From JAHFUI01 sp041485905 (lineage in GTDB: Bacteria; Acidobacteriota; Vicinamibacteria; Vicinamibacterales; CAVVIG01), in NCBI GenBank assembly GCA_041485905.1, contig JBGPKK010000161.1, positions 1 through 10,443 on the forward strand: DNA of 10,443 bases, written 5' to 3'. The notes under the pieces were generated by a model, which saw nothing but the letters and a program-made list of their open reading frames with translations, was not told the origin of the DNA and ran no database searches. The position numbers were made by a program, and so were the translations under genes. This document shows positions 4,207-10,443 of the stretch, one piece after another (the first letter of the stretch is position 1; the number at the start of each line of letters is the position of its first letter).

Positions 4207-6843
4207 ATGAGCGGAGAAGAAGCAGATTGGCCGCCCGTTGAGGCACTGTCCGTACAGCAGTTGATCGCGCGTCACGAAGACGCATCGGACCCGTGGCGGC
4301 TCGCGCTCGTCCAGCGCAGCGAGGTCTGGGATGAGTTGCGCATCGCGAAACTCCTGGACTCCCTTCTTGCGGGCTACCCGATCGGAACGCTCCTCATCTG
4401 CCGATTGCGGCAGAAAGCGCACGTCATCGAGCAGACGGCGAAGGGACGAATAGTCGAGCGTGCAGCCCCAGGTTCGTGCCAACTGCTCGACGGGCAACAG
4501 CGCGTCAATGCGATCGTCTCGCTGTTCAGCGAGCGCGGCCAGCGTCGGTTCGGACGCTTCCTGCTCGACATGAGCGTCGAGCGGGAGGCGGAGGATCTCG
4601 GGGCCCGGAAACGCGACCGACAAGCATCGACCCGCTACATCCGGTGGCAAGACGGAACGGCCTCTACTGCCGAGTCCTTCGACGGGCGCGGGCACTGCGT
4701 GGACCTTTCTCGCTGGCATGCCTGGGCATCCGCACGAGATGAGGCGGCGCTCAACAACGTAGTTGTCCGCGACGCACTCGGCGCGCTGAAGTCCCTGGAT
4801 CCAGAGTTTGACCCCGACCTTACTCCGCCAGAGCGGCAGGTCGCCGAGAAGCGGCTGCGTCGCTTGGTCGAGCTTTGGTATCGTCGCGAGATCCCGGTCC
4901 AGAACCTCCAACTCAACGGCCCCATGGACGTCCTCCAGGTCTTCACACGCATCAACCTTGAGGGTGTAGACGTCGCGAGCGAGGACATCTTCTTCGCCGC
5001 CGTGAGGACGCTCTGGCCGGACGTGGAGGAGCATCTCGAGCGGCTCCAGGGGGACGGGTCTGCACCGGTTCGCGGCCAGCCTGCGAGCCCCTTGATCGAC
5101 CGCATGCCCGCACTGCGTATCCTCGCTCGACTCGCGAGCTACTGCGTCCAAGACAAGGACGTACTGCCGCTCGAGGTCTCCCGCCTCAGTGGAGATCGTG
5201 GTACGCGGATCGTCGACTGCATGTGTTCGATCGCGACCGAGGGCAGCCCGGTCGTTGCCCGCGTCCGCGGGTTGGCGCATGCAATGATCAAGCACTCGCG
5301 CCTTGGCTACGCACTGCGGGACGTTCCTAGCCAGCTTCTCGACCACGTCTTCGGATGGGCTGCTGTCAATCGACGAGCCGAAGAGCCCGAGTTCCTGCGG
5401 CAAGCGATGGAAACCGTAGACGCGTACCTGGCCGGTGCGTCATCTTTCGGCTACGCGGTCGTGTTCGGAACACCGTATCTGAGACGGGCGTTTCTTGAGG
5501 CGATCGCTGCGGGGGTCGAAGGCGCGGGCTTCCCGCTGGAGAGGATTCTTGACTGGACGCGCGCCACATACCCGGAGGGAAAACGCGGGCGTGTCTCCAT
5601 CTGGCCTGTCGTGACCGAGGACGAGCAGATCGCCATTGTGAACGGAAATGCCGAGATGTTCCTGTCCGTGGTGCAGTGCCTCACCTATGCCCTTCCGGCC
5701 AGGCTTCCGGAGCGGTTCAGCGACGATTCCCGCGTGGTCGAGTGGGACCACATCTGGCCCCAGAAGCAGGCTGACCGCATGCGCGTTCGCGACCCGAGCA
5801 CCGGCCGCCTCAACAACCACGAAGACCACGATTGCGTTTGGTGGACAGGCAACTTATGGGCGCTGGACCAACCGCTCAATAATTTCGCGCGCGACTGGAT
5901 TCCCTCTCAGAAACTTGCATGGTTCTCCACGCTGCCCGATGGAGAGCACCCTGCGCTTTGGCCCGCCGATCGTTTCTTCACGGACGTCGAGCGGGTGTTA
6001 TTGCTCCAAGCCGAGGACGCGCTCTGCGCCGACCCGCAGCGCCTCCGGTCCGGCATGAAGGCATTTCGTGACTTCGCGCGCGGGCGCACGCTCAGGATCT
6101 GGCGGGCGATGCTAGACGCAGTACCTCGTCTCGCGTCATTCGCGGCCCAAGGTGGGCCTGGCGGCGAAGTCGACGAGCCGCTTCTTGGGGACATCGCTGG
6201 CGCGATGGGCATCGTCGTGCGACCGCCCGATCCCACACCGAACCCCGAGCCTGATGGCAACGCCGCCGACGATGGGCGCTTCGCCAGTGTCCTGAACCTC
6301 GCGCGGGACTACGGCGTGGAGCGGGAACTGTCGGACCTCATCCGCACAGCGCGCGAGTTGGGTCTCTACATACATCCGTATCCGAGCTGCGTGATGATAG
6401 CCCCCCCGCAGCACGGTGGAAGGATGCTGGTGACGGTGTGGCCCGAAGCCGCCGAGGGCGGTTCCTTCTGGATCGAGCGGTCGCCGTCGAAGTTTCACGA
6501 GTTCTTCCCGGAGATCTCGGAGGAGCGAGCACGTGAGGCCATCGGCGAAGGCGTCGGCGTGCTGAGTCGCGCGGAGTTCGGTGCACCATGGCTAAATTGC
6601 GTCAGCTATTCGTGGGGGTGCTGGTGCAACGCCGAGAGGACTGAGGTCACTCGCCGCGTCGACGAGCGATCCGGGATCACACGCACTTGTCAGACTGCTA
6701 CGGTAGGCGTATCATCGTGTCGTGATTCGGTCATTCGTGGATACGCCCACCGAGCACGTTTTCAACGGGCTCGAGACGAAGGCGGCACGAAAGCTCCCGA
6801 AAGCACTCTGGCGCATCATTCACCGCAAGCTGCTGGTGCTTGA
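4207..6843 (+). CDS. DUF262 + DUF1524 (HNH) protein, GmrSD/SspE-like, defence
   Basis: I prefer ATG 4207 (878 aa), which has GAGGG about 9 nt upstream; GTG 4141 would add 22 unconserved residues. The N-terminus is a DUF262 (ParB-like) domain: VQRSEVWDELRIAKLLDSLL then GYPIGTLL, and the nucleotide-binding signature LLDGQQRVNAI with D95-GQQR. A C-terminal HNH nuclease (DUF1524) follows: VEWDHIWP (H515), WWTGNLWAL (N549) and PLNNF (N558/559), then SQKLAWF. This domain order is that of GmrSD type IV restriction enzymes and SspE, which cut modified or phage DNA. After a proline-rich linker (about 670-690) comes an extra domain of about 100 residues (ARELGLYIHPYPS..RMLVTVWPE..FFPEI) that I do not recognise. 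From about residue 793 codon use changes and the frame overlaps higB by 122 nt, so the native C-terminus may be lost to a frameshift. It probably acts alone in the cytoplasm against foreign DNA. Confidence 0.88.
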   Translation: MSGEEADWPPVEALSVQQLIARHEDASDPWRLALVQRSEVWDELRIAKLLDSLLAGYPIGTLLICRLRQKAHVIEQTAKGRIVERAAPGSCQLLDGQQRVNAIVSLFSERGQRRFGRFLLDMSVEREAEDLGARKRDRQASTRYIRWQDGTASTAESFDGRGHCVDLSRWHAWASARDEAALNNVVVRDALGALKSLDPEFDPDLTPPERQVAEKRLRRLVELWYRREIPVQNLQLNGPMDVLQVFTRINLEGVDVASEDIFFAAVRTLWPDVEEHLERLQGDGSAPVRGQPASPLIDRMPALRILARLASYCVQDKDVLPLEVSRLSGDRGTRIVDCMCSIATEGSPVVARVRGLAHAMIKHSRLGYALRDVPSQLLDHVFGWAAVNRRAEEPEFLRQAMETVDAYLAGASSFGYAVVFGTPYLRRAFLEAIAAGVEGAGFPLERILDWTRATYPEGKRGRVSIWPVVTEDEQIAIVNGNAEMFLSVVQCLTYALPARLPERFSDDSRVVEWDHIWPQKQADRMRVRDPSTGRLNNHEDHDCVWWTGNLWALDQPLNNFARDWIPSQKLAWFSTLPDGEHPALWPADRFFTDVERVLLLQAEDALCADPQRLRSGMKAFRDFARGRTLRIWRAMLDAVPRLASFAAQGGPGGEVDEPLLGDIAGAMGIVVRPPDPTPNPEPDGNAADDGRFASVLNLARDYGVERELSDLIRTARELGLYIHPYPSCVMIAPPQHGGRMLVTVWPEAAEGGSFWIERSPSKFHEFFPEISEERAREAIGEGVGVLSRAEFGAPWLNCVSYSWGCWCNAERTEVTRRVDERSGITRTCQTATVGVSSCRDSVIRGYAHRARFQRARDEGGTKAPESTLAHHSPQAAGA
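6687..6715 (+). promoter_or_regulatory. Promoter of the higBA-vapB operon, probably leaderless
   Basis: TTGTCA (6687-6692, 5 of 6 to TTGACA), a 17-nt spacer, and TATCAT (6710-6715, 5 of 6 to TATAAT) form the best sigma-70-type promoter seen in the window. The GTG of higB begins 6 nt after the -10, so transcription would start on the start codon itself; no Shine-Dalgarno sequence is present. ATCA (6711-6714) and TGAT (6723-6726) form a weak inverted repeat across the -10 and start codon, which HigA could use as an operator. The promoter lies inside the overrun of the DUF262 frame. Confidence 0.68.
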
Positions 6844-7012
6844 CGCCGCGACCAACTTGGTCACCTTGGGGGTCGTCCCTGGTTATCGGTTAGAGGCACT
6901 GAAGGGCGATCAGCGCGGCCGGCACAGTATCCGCGTCAACGACCAGTACCGGATCACCTTTCGGTTCGAGGGCGGACACGCCCACGACGTGACATGCGAG
7001 GACTATCACTAA
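6722..7012 (+). CDS. higB: HigB-type RelE-superfamily toxin
   Basis: This 96-aa protein has typical HigB features: MIRSFVDTPTEHVFNG at the start, a helix KAARKLPKALWRIIHRKLLVLD, the turn GYRLEALKGDQRGRHSIRV, then NDQYRITFRFEGGHAHDVTCEDYH to the end. HigB toxins are ribosome-dependent mRNA interferases, held inactive by HigA. The length is full and the basic and aromatic residues of the C-terminal sheet are kept, so the toxin looks intact. The GTG start is the family start (MIRSF) and follows a -10 box by 6 nt. Its stop overlaps the higA ATG by one base (TAATG), giving the usual toxin-first higBA order. Autorepression by HigA at the promoter is expected for the family. The first 122 nt are also covered by the DUF262 reading frame. 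Confidence 0.93.
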   Translation: MIRSFVDTPTEHVFNGLETKAARKLPKALWRIIHRKLLVLDAATNLVTLGVVPGYRLEALKGDQRGRHSIRVNDQYRITFRFEGGHAHDVTCEDYH

Positions 7013-7344
7013 TGGCCAAGACACCAGCGGACGTCATCCACCCAGGCGAGATCCTGCTCGAGGAGTTTCTCAAGAGCTACGACCCGCCGGTGTCACAGAC
7101 CGCCGCCGCCCACCGACTCGGCTGGACGTTTGTGCGGTTGAACCAGTTCGTGAACGGCAAGCGTGCCGTGACCGCGGCGAACGCGATCGCGCTGGGTGAG
7201 CTGACCGGCACGTCGCCGGAGTTCTGGATGAACCTTCAAGTACGCCACGACCTTCGGATGGCGCAGCGCAACCGCGAGCGTCGCGGCGTCCCGAAGGTTC
7301 GGTCGCTTGTGAAAAAACGACCGGCGGCGCACCTTGCGGGATAG
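7012..7344 (+). CDS. higA: HigA-type antitoxin, XRE-family HTH
   Basis: This 110-aa antitoxin reads HPGEILLEEFL (about 10-20), then a helix-turn-helix (SQTAAAHRLGWTFVRLNQFVNGKRAVTA, about 28-55) and the family ending GTSPEFWMNLQVRHDLRMA, the hallmark of the HigA/VapI group. It should bind HigB and repress the operon promoter. The ATG at 7012 overlaps the higB stop by one base, so translation is coupled; an in-frame upstream start at 6994 would lie inside higB and is not preferred. The C-terminal tail (about 90-110) is basic and may be disordered. Length is normal and no damage is visible. Confidence 0.93.
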   Translation: MAKTPADVIHPGEILLEEFLKSYDPPVSQTAAAHRLGWTFVRLNQFVNGKRAVTAANAIALGELTGTSPEFWMNLQVRHDLRMAQRNRERRGVPKVRSLVKKRPAAHLAG

Positions 7345-7348
7345 CAGC

Positions 7349-7615
7349 ATGCGCCGCACCCAGATCTACCTCACCGATGGGCAGGGACGTCTGCTCGAAC
7401 GTCGCAGCAAGGCGAGCGGCCAGAGCGTGTCTGCGCTGATCCGATCAGCTGTCGACGAAACCTATGCGCGTCGTCGTGCGATGAGCCAGCAGGAAAGACT
7501 GCGGGTCGCTCGCCGCACGGCGGGCTCGTGGACGCGCGTTCCGGAGACCGGCGCGGCGTTTGTGGAACGCATTCGTGGCTCGCGCCGCCTCGCACGACTG
7601 CACGGACGCGACTGA
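7349..7615 (+). CDS. VapB-like ribbon-helix-helix antitoxin (orphaned)
   Basis: This 88-aa protein begins MRRTQIYLTDGQGRLLERRS (beta strand and first helix), then GQSVSALIRSAVDETYARRR (second helix), the standard CopG/ribbon-helix-helix DNA-binding fold of VapB-type antitoxins. The basic C-terminal half should be the toxin-wrapping tail. ATG 7349 lies 4 nt after the higA stop; an in-frame start at 7334 overlapping higA is possible but lacks the family's MRRTQIYL start. The stop overlaps the next ATG (TGATG), which opens a PIN-domain gene that has lost its middle. The antitoxin therefore has no intact partner here. It probably still binds DNA and may have been kept as a repressor of the higBA operon or as an anti-toxin against VapC encoded elsewhere. 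Confidence 0.85.
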   Translation: MRRTQIYLTDGQGRLLERRSKASGQSVSALIRSAVDETYARRRAMSQQERLRVARRTAGSWTRVPETGAAFVERIRGSRRLARLHGRD

Positions 7616-7708
7616 TGCGCCTGGTCCTCGACACCTCCGTCCTAAGAACTCAAGACGACCAACGTGAAGCACTTCCCGATGTTCAAGTCACTCAGAGCAC
7701 CGTACTGA
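7615..7708 (+). pseudogene. vapC (PIN-domain toxin) remnant with internal deletion
   Basis: The ATG at 7615 overlaps the antitoxin stop and reads MRLVLDTSVL, the exact start of a PIN-domain VapC, including the first catalytic Asp. The match then ends. Some 15-20 nt later, in a different frame, comes TNVKHFPMFKSLRAPY followed by TGA (7706-7708), which is a typical VapC C-terminus (the conserved 'N-HFPMF..L..PY' end). About 100 codons between them, carrying the other acidic catalytic residues, are missing, and the two pieces are out of frame. The 5' piece alone would give a 44-aa nonsense peptide ending at 7749. The toxin is therefore dead. Only 6 nt separate this remnant from the stop of the convergent TIGR03435 gene. 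Confidence 0.8.
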
Positions 7709-7714
7709 TCGCAT

Positions 7715-8578
7715 CTAGTCCGCCGTCGGATGCTCCACGCTGTCGATGACGAGCACGTCCACCTGCCCTCTGGCCGGCCTGAGCTTGAGGCCAAGCTGCT
7801 CCTGCAACGCAGTGAAGAGCCCGGGGCCGTCGGGATCAATCGGCGGAATGCCGGGCGGCGGCGCCTCCGTCGGCAGTCGATCGGGCGTCCACGCGAGGTT
7901 GAAGGCGAACCTTCCGGTCAGACCGGTCTTGTCGAAGACGAGCCGGTCCAGACGAACGGTCAGATTGGCGGCGAGCTGCTGCATCGTCGCCCCGCCGGCG
8001 ATCATGCGGGCGGGGCCGCCCATCAGACCACACGGTGGAGGCTCGCCGGGCTGCCGCGGAGGTGGAATACCTGCCGCGATCGCCGCCTCGCAGTCGGCGG
8101 CCGGCTTGCGCATCTCGGGTGCGAGCCTGCGGTCGGCTCTCGCGACGACGAGCTCGTAGATGGGCAGCTCGCGTGTCTCGCGGTGCGCCTTCAGCTTGAA
8201 TCGCTCCTCGAGGAGCGAACGTATCATCAGGAGCAGTTCTCTCGGCGGACCGTCGGGGGACGGTTTGAATTCCGTGTTCGCCTTCGCGTTGATGTCGTAG
8301 CGTTCGGAACCGATCCAATCCGGCCCGCCGAGAATGCGAACGTCAACCAACGACGGCGAGTCGGCCATCTCGAACGCGTTGGCGATGAGGGCCTTCAACC
8401 TCGCGTTCGTCACGATCAATCGACCGCCCGGCTGCGTTACCATTCGCAGGCGGTCCTCGCCTGACACGTTCCTCTTGACCGACGCGACCTCGAAGCTCGG
8501 AAGGCGCTCCGGTGTTTGGGCCAGCGCCGTCACGACCATGACGACCGACGACAGGAAGCAGAAGCAGGTACGTTTCAT
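7715..8578 (-). CDS. TIGR03435 family secreted soil-associated protein
   Basis: This 287-aa protein begins with a Sec signal peptide (MKRTCFCFLSSVVMVVTALAQ) and then the family signature FEVASVKRN (about 29-37). It continues with GGRLIVTNARLKALIANAF, GGPDWIGSERYDINAKA, LLEERFKLKAHRETRELPIYELVVA, GGATMQQLAANL, VFDKTGLTGRFAFNLAWTPD and ends VDVLVIDSVEHPTAD. All blocks are in the usual order and length, so it is intact. TIGR03435 proteins are greatly expanded in soil Acidobacteriota such as Solibacter; their function is unknown, though some lie next to BlaR1/M56 or RNA polymerase sigma-factor genes. GGAG lies about 8 nt before the ATG, which overlaps the stop of the hydrolase-like gene by four bases (ATGA). 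It is the last gene of the minus-strand operon and converges on the vapC remnant. Confidence 0.94.
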   Translation of the reverse strand: MKRTCFCFLSSVVMVVTALAQTPERLPSFEVASVKRNVSGEDRLRMVTQPGGRLIVTNARLKALIANAFEMADSPSLVDVRILGGPDWIGSERYDINAKANTEFKPSPDGPPRELLLMIRSLLEERFKLKAHRETRELPIYELVVARADRRLAPEMRKPAADCEAAIAAGIPPPRQPGEPPPCGLMGGPARMIAGGATMQQLAANLTVRLDRLVFDKTGLTGRFAFNLAWTPDRLPTEAPPPGIPPIDPDGPGLFTALQEQLGLKLRPARGQVDVLVIDSVEHPTAD

Positions 8579-9762
8579 TGAGATTTCTCCATTCGACGTC
8601 TGGTGAACGCCTCGGCGACCTGTCGAGCGAACGGGTCAACGCCCGCGGCATGCGACACGTTGGCTGCGGCGGCAATCGCGAGACCGAGGTCCGGGAACGT
8701 CAGGAGCGAGACGATGCCGCCCATGGGACTTCCACGGTGACTGACCATCCGTGCCGGCTTGCCCGCAAGCTGGACGCTGCCGAGCGTCCAGCCGAGCGCG
8801 TATGTCGTGGAGGCCCCAGACACGAGGCGCGTGGGCCTCTGAAGGGCGGCGATCGTCTCTGCCTTCAGCAAGCCAGGCTTCAGCATCGCAGAGCCGAGCC
8901 GCACGAGGTCCGTCGGCGTGGAGAGAAACGCGCCGGCTCCCGCCAAACATGAGTAGTCCGCCGGGGACGCCACGGAGACGCCGAGCCGGGTGCGCAGGAA
9001 AAAACTCGGACCGTAGAACGACGTGACGTCGTCGAGGCCCTCGGTTTCCGCGACGACGGTGCGTTCCATGGCCAGTGGCTCAAACACCTGGCGGATCATG
9101 AAATGAGCAAAAGGCTCCCTGGCCGCCCCTTCGACCGCGGCGCTGACGAGAATCCAGCCCCAGACGGAGTAGCGGTGCTGCGTTCCCGGCTCAAACAGGA
9201 GGGGCTCGTCGGCAAGCATCGCCACCGCCTCGCTGAGGCTCCCACAGTGCCGCTCAGGCATGGCGTCGTTGTTGTCGCCGCGGATGCGGTGGATGCTCGC
9301 GACGTCGCCCAGCAACTGGCGCGTGGTGACCGTCCATTGCTTTTGCGGGTACGCCGGAACATAGCGCTGGATCGGCGCATCGAGATCGAGGCGCCCCTGT
9401 TCGTGCAGAAGGGCGGCGGCAACCGCCGTCGCCGGTTTTGAGAGGGCGCCAAGCCGGAAGCGCGTGAGCGGCGTGATCGGCCTGCGGCCATCGACGTCGG
9501 CCCAGCCAAAGCCTTCGGACCAGACGATCTCGCCGTCCACGGCGACAGCCACCGAGAGTCCCGCAAGATTGTCACCTGCGACCAGTGCGCGCGCGAGCCG
9601 GCTGGATTCCTTCACGGGATCCGCGTACCGGTCGGAGCGCACGGTCGCCGTTGACGGCACCGCCGCGGCATCTTCGTGAACGGGCATCGTGCAGCCGAAC
9701 CACGTGGTTCCGCCGCCCGCGACCAACATGACGACGGCAAAGAAGCGGTTGAGCGCGTGCAT
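8575..9762 (-). CDS. LACTB/class-C-type serine-hydrolase homologue lacking the catalytic Ser
   Basis: ATG 9762 (395 aa) overlaps the upstream stop by one base (TGATG) and opens a signal sequence (MHALNRFFAVVMLVAGGG); a possible lipid-anchor Cys at 24 has a poor lipobox. The body follows the LACTB/penicillin-binding-protein-like beta-lactamase fold: GLSVAVAVDGEIVWSEGFG, LTRFRLGALSKPATAV, RLDLDAPIQRYVPAYP, VTTRQLL, FEPGTQHRYSVWGWILVSA, AGAGAFLSTPTDLVRLGSAML, ALGWTLGS and SHRGSPMGG (341-349). The SxxK motif reads A106-L-S-K109: the nucleophilic Ser is Ala (codon GCC, one base from TCC). LACTB's 'LLSH-SGI' is also changed, to LLGDVASI. Y198 and H342-R-G344 are kept. The protein is full length without frameshifts, so it is probably a pseudoenzyme, perhaps a binding or structural protein in the cell envelope. 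An in-frame start at 9909 would lie inside the upstream gene and is rejected. Confidence 0.9.
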   Translation of the reverse strand: MHALNRFFAVVMLVAGGGTTWFGCTMPVHEDAAAVPSTATVRSDRYADPVKESSRLARALVAGDNLAGLSVAVAVDGEIVWSEGFGWADVDGRRPITPLTRFRLGALSKPATAVAAALLHEQGRLDLDAPIQRYVPAYPQKQWTVTTRQLLGDVASIHRIRGDNNDAMPERHCGSLSEAVAMLADEPLLFEPGTQHRYSVWGWILVSAAVEGAAREPFAHFMIRQVFEPLAMERTVVAETEGLDDVTSFYGPSFFLRTRLGVSVASPADYSCLAGAGAFLSTPTDLVRLGSAMLKPGLLKAETIAALQRPTRLVSGASTTYALGWTLGSVQLAGKPARMVSHRGSPMGGIVSLLTFPDLGLAIAAAANVSHAAGVDPFARQVAEAFTRRRMEKSQ

Positions 9763-10443
9763 CAGCGGTAACCGAACAGAGGCGGAAACACGATAACCAC
9801 GAGTGCTGCCCAGACGGAGTAGACGGGCAGATAGGCGATCTGCCATCGCTCCAGGACGGCAAATGAGCCCCGGTGACGCACGAATCTCGCATAGAGCCAC
9901 GCCGTCCACGCCAGGTTGACGAGCAGGATGAGATTCTCGCCAAGAGCCGCCACTTTGTTCGGAGTGAAGCCAAACTCGGAGATGCGGGCGGCGATCGCCG
10001 CGAGCGCCACCCCATCGACCACGAGCGCGCTGACGACGAGCAGCAGTTGCAGGCCGTCGAAGAGGTCAGGCGGCGCCTGCGGGTCGCGCGCGGACGCGGC
10101 GTAGAGCACCAGCCCAACGATCAGCGCCAGCAGCAGGTCGAAGCCGATCAGGACCTCTCGCTTCACGTTGATGGGGCTGCCTGTCCACGCCATCGTCGCC
10201 AGAAACGCGAGTAGCAGCACCGTGAACAGCGGCGTGAACAGCCTGGTCAGCACCGGCGCCATGTTCTCGATGACACTTTGCTTCGCCTCCACAAGCCAGG
10301 ATCCGACGATGACGGCCCCCGCCGCCCCGCACGGGATTAGCCAGCCCCCTACGAACCACTCAGCGTTCATCTCGATGGCTCGGAACATCATGAACGTAAA
10401 GGCGGTGAGGACGCCCCCGCCGAGCGCGATGAGCACGTAGTAG
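9762..10443 (-). CDS. DUF4153-like multi-pass membrane protein, 5'-truncated by the window edge
   Basis: The minus-strand frame is open to the window edge (Tyr-Tyr before the GTG at 10436), so the N-terminus is missing and about 227 residues are seen. At least six hydrophobic stretches are present: LIALGGGVLTAFTFMMF, the WLIPCGAAGAVIVGSWL region, LFTVLLLAFLATMAW, GFDLLLALIVGLVLYAA, LLLVVSALVVDGVALAAIAA, and two near the end. Between them lies ARISEFGFTPNKVAALGENLI, which resembles the 'E-G-TPNR-A-L' segment of DUF4153 inner-membrane proteins. Function is unknown; it presumably sits in the inner membrane. Its stop overlaps the ATG of the serine-hydrolase homologue (TGATG), so the two are translationally coupled and may work together in the envelope. 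The DUF4153 call rests on memory of this segment and the topology. Confidence 0.75.
   Translation of the reverse strand, partial: YYVLIALGGGVLTAFTFMMFRAIEMNAEWFVGGWLIPCGAAGAVIVGSWLVEAKQSVIENMAPVLTRLFTPLFTVLLLAFLATMAWTGSPINVKREVLIGFDLLLALIVGLVLYAASARDPQAPPDLFDGLQLLLVVSALVVDGVALAAIAARISEFGFTPNKVAALGENLILLVNLAWTAWLYARFVRHRGSFAVLERWQIAYLPVYSVWAALVVIVFPPLFGYR

Noticed and set aside
3919..5403. 494-aa open frame on the minus strand
   Set aside because: It is antisense to the DUF262 domain, whose motifs are clear; GC-rich DNA with G/C third positions leaves long antisense frames open. No family motif is seen.
7730..8464. 244-aa plus-strand frame
   Set aside because: Antisense to the intact TIGR03435 gene; Arg- and Gly-rich shadow.
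9763..9909. N-terminal extension of the LACTB-like protein to 9909
   Set aside because: It would lie inside the membrane-protein gene and precede the real signal sequence; the TGATG overlap at 9762 is a better start.
1..10443. tRNA, rRNA, CRISPR array, intact insertion sequence or direct-repeat borders of the island
   Set aside because: None was visible by eye on either strand; a covariance-model or repeat search would be needed to exclude short or degenerate cases.

Overview
The window is GC-rich, densely packed bacterial DNA. It most resembles a soil Acidobacteriota genome, perhaps the Vicinamibacteria/Solibacter side. The main clue is the secreted TIGR03435 'soil-associated' protein at 7715-8578. 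An ankyrin-repeat gene next to a Tat-exported metallo-beta-lactamase-fold gene, and a LACTB-like serine-hydrolase homologue coupled to a DUF4153-like membrane protein, fit the same assignment. This is inferred from family knowledge, not from a database search.

Left block (1-2385, + strand): the 3' part of a long ankyrin-repeat gene, whose start lies outside the window, overlaps a Tat-signal MBL-fold protein. They form a likely two-gene export unit.

Middle block (2400-7708): an accessory island of toxin-antitoxin-like and defence-like genes. On the minus strand, an 84-aa helical protein precedes a DUF6036-type nucleotidyltransferase. On the plus strand come a 112-aa conserved small protein, a 500-bp disturbed intergenic stretch with a strong hairpin and a possible relic of the same small family, and a large DUF262 + HNH (DUF1524) protein of the GmrSD/SspE type. 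The block ends in a compact operon higB-higA-vapB followed by an internally deleted vapC pseudogene. Three promoter-like boxes sit 6-9 nt from start codons, which suggests leaderless transcripts.

Right block (7715-10443, - strand): a DUF4153-like membrane protein (start outside the window), a LACTB/class-C-type serine-hydrolase homologue and the TIGR03435 protein. Stop and start codons overlap at both junctions (TGATG, then ATGA), so this is a translationally coupled operon. The hydrolase homologue has Ala where the nucleophilic Ser of the SxxK motif should be, so it is probably a pseudoenzyme.

Main points for follow-up: the deleted vapC with its surviving antitoxin, the Ser-to-Ala LACTB homologue, the leaderless promoters, and the probable frameshift at the 3' end of the DUF262 gene, which makes its reading frame run 122 nt into higB. 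No tRNA, rRNA, CRISPR array or intact insertion sequence was seen.
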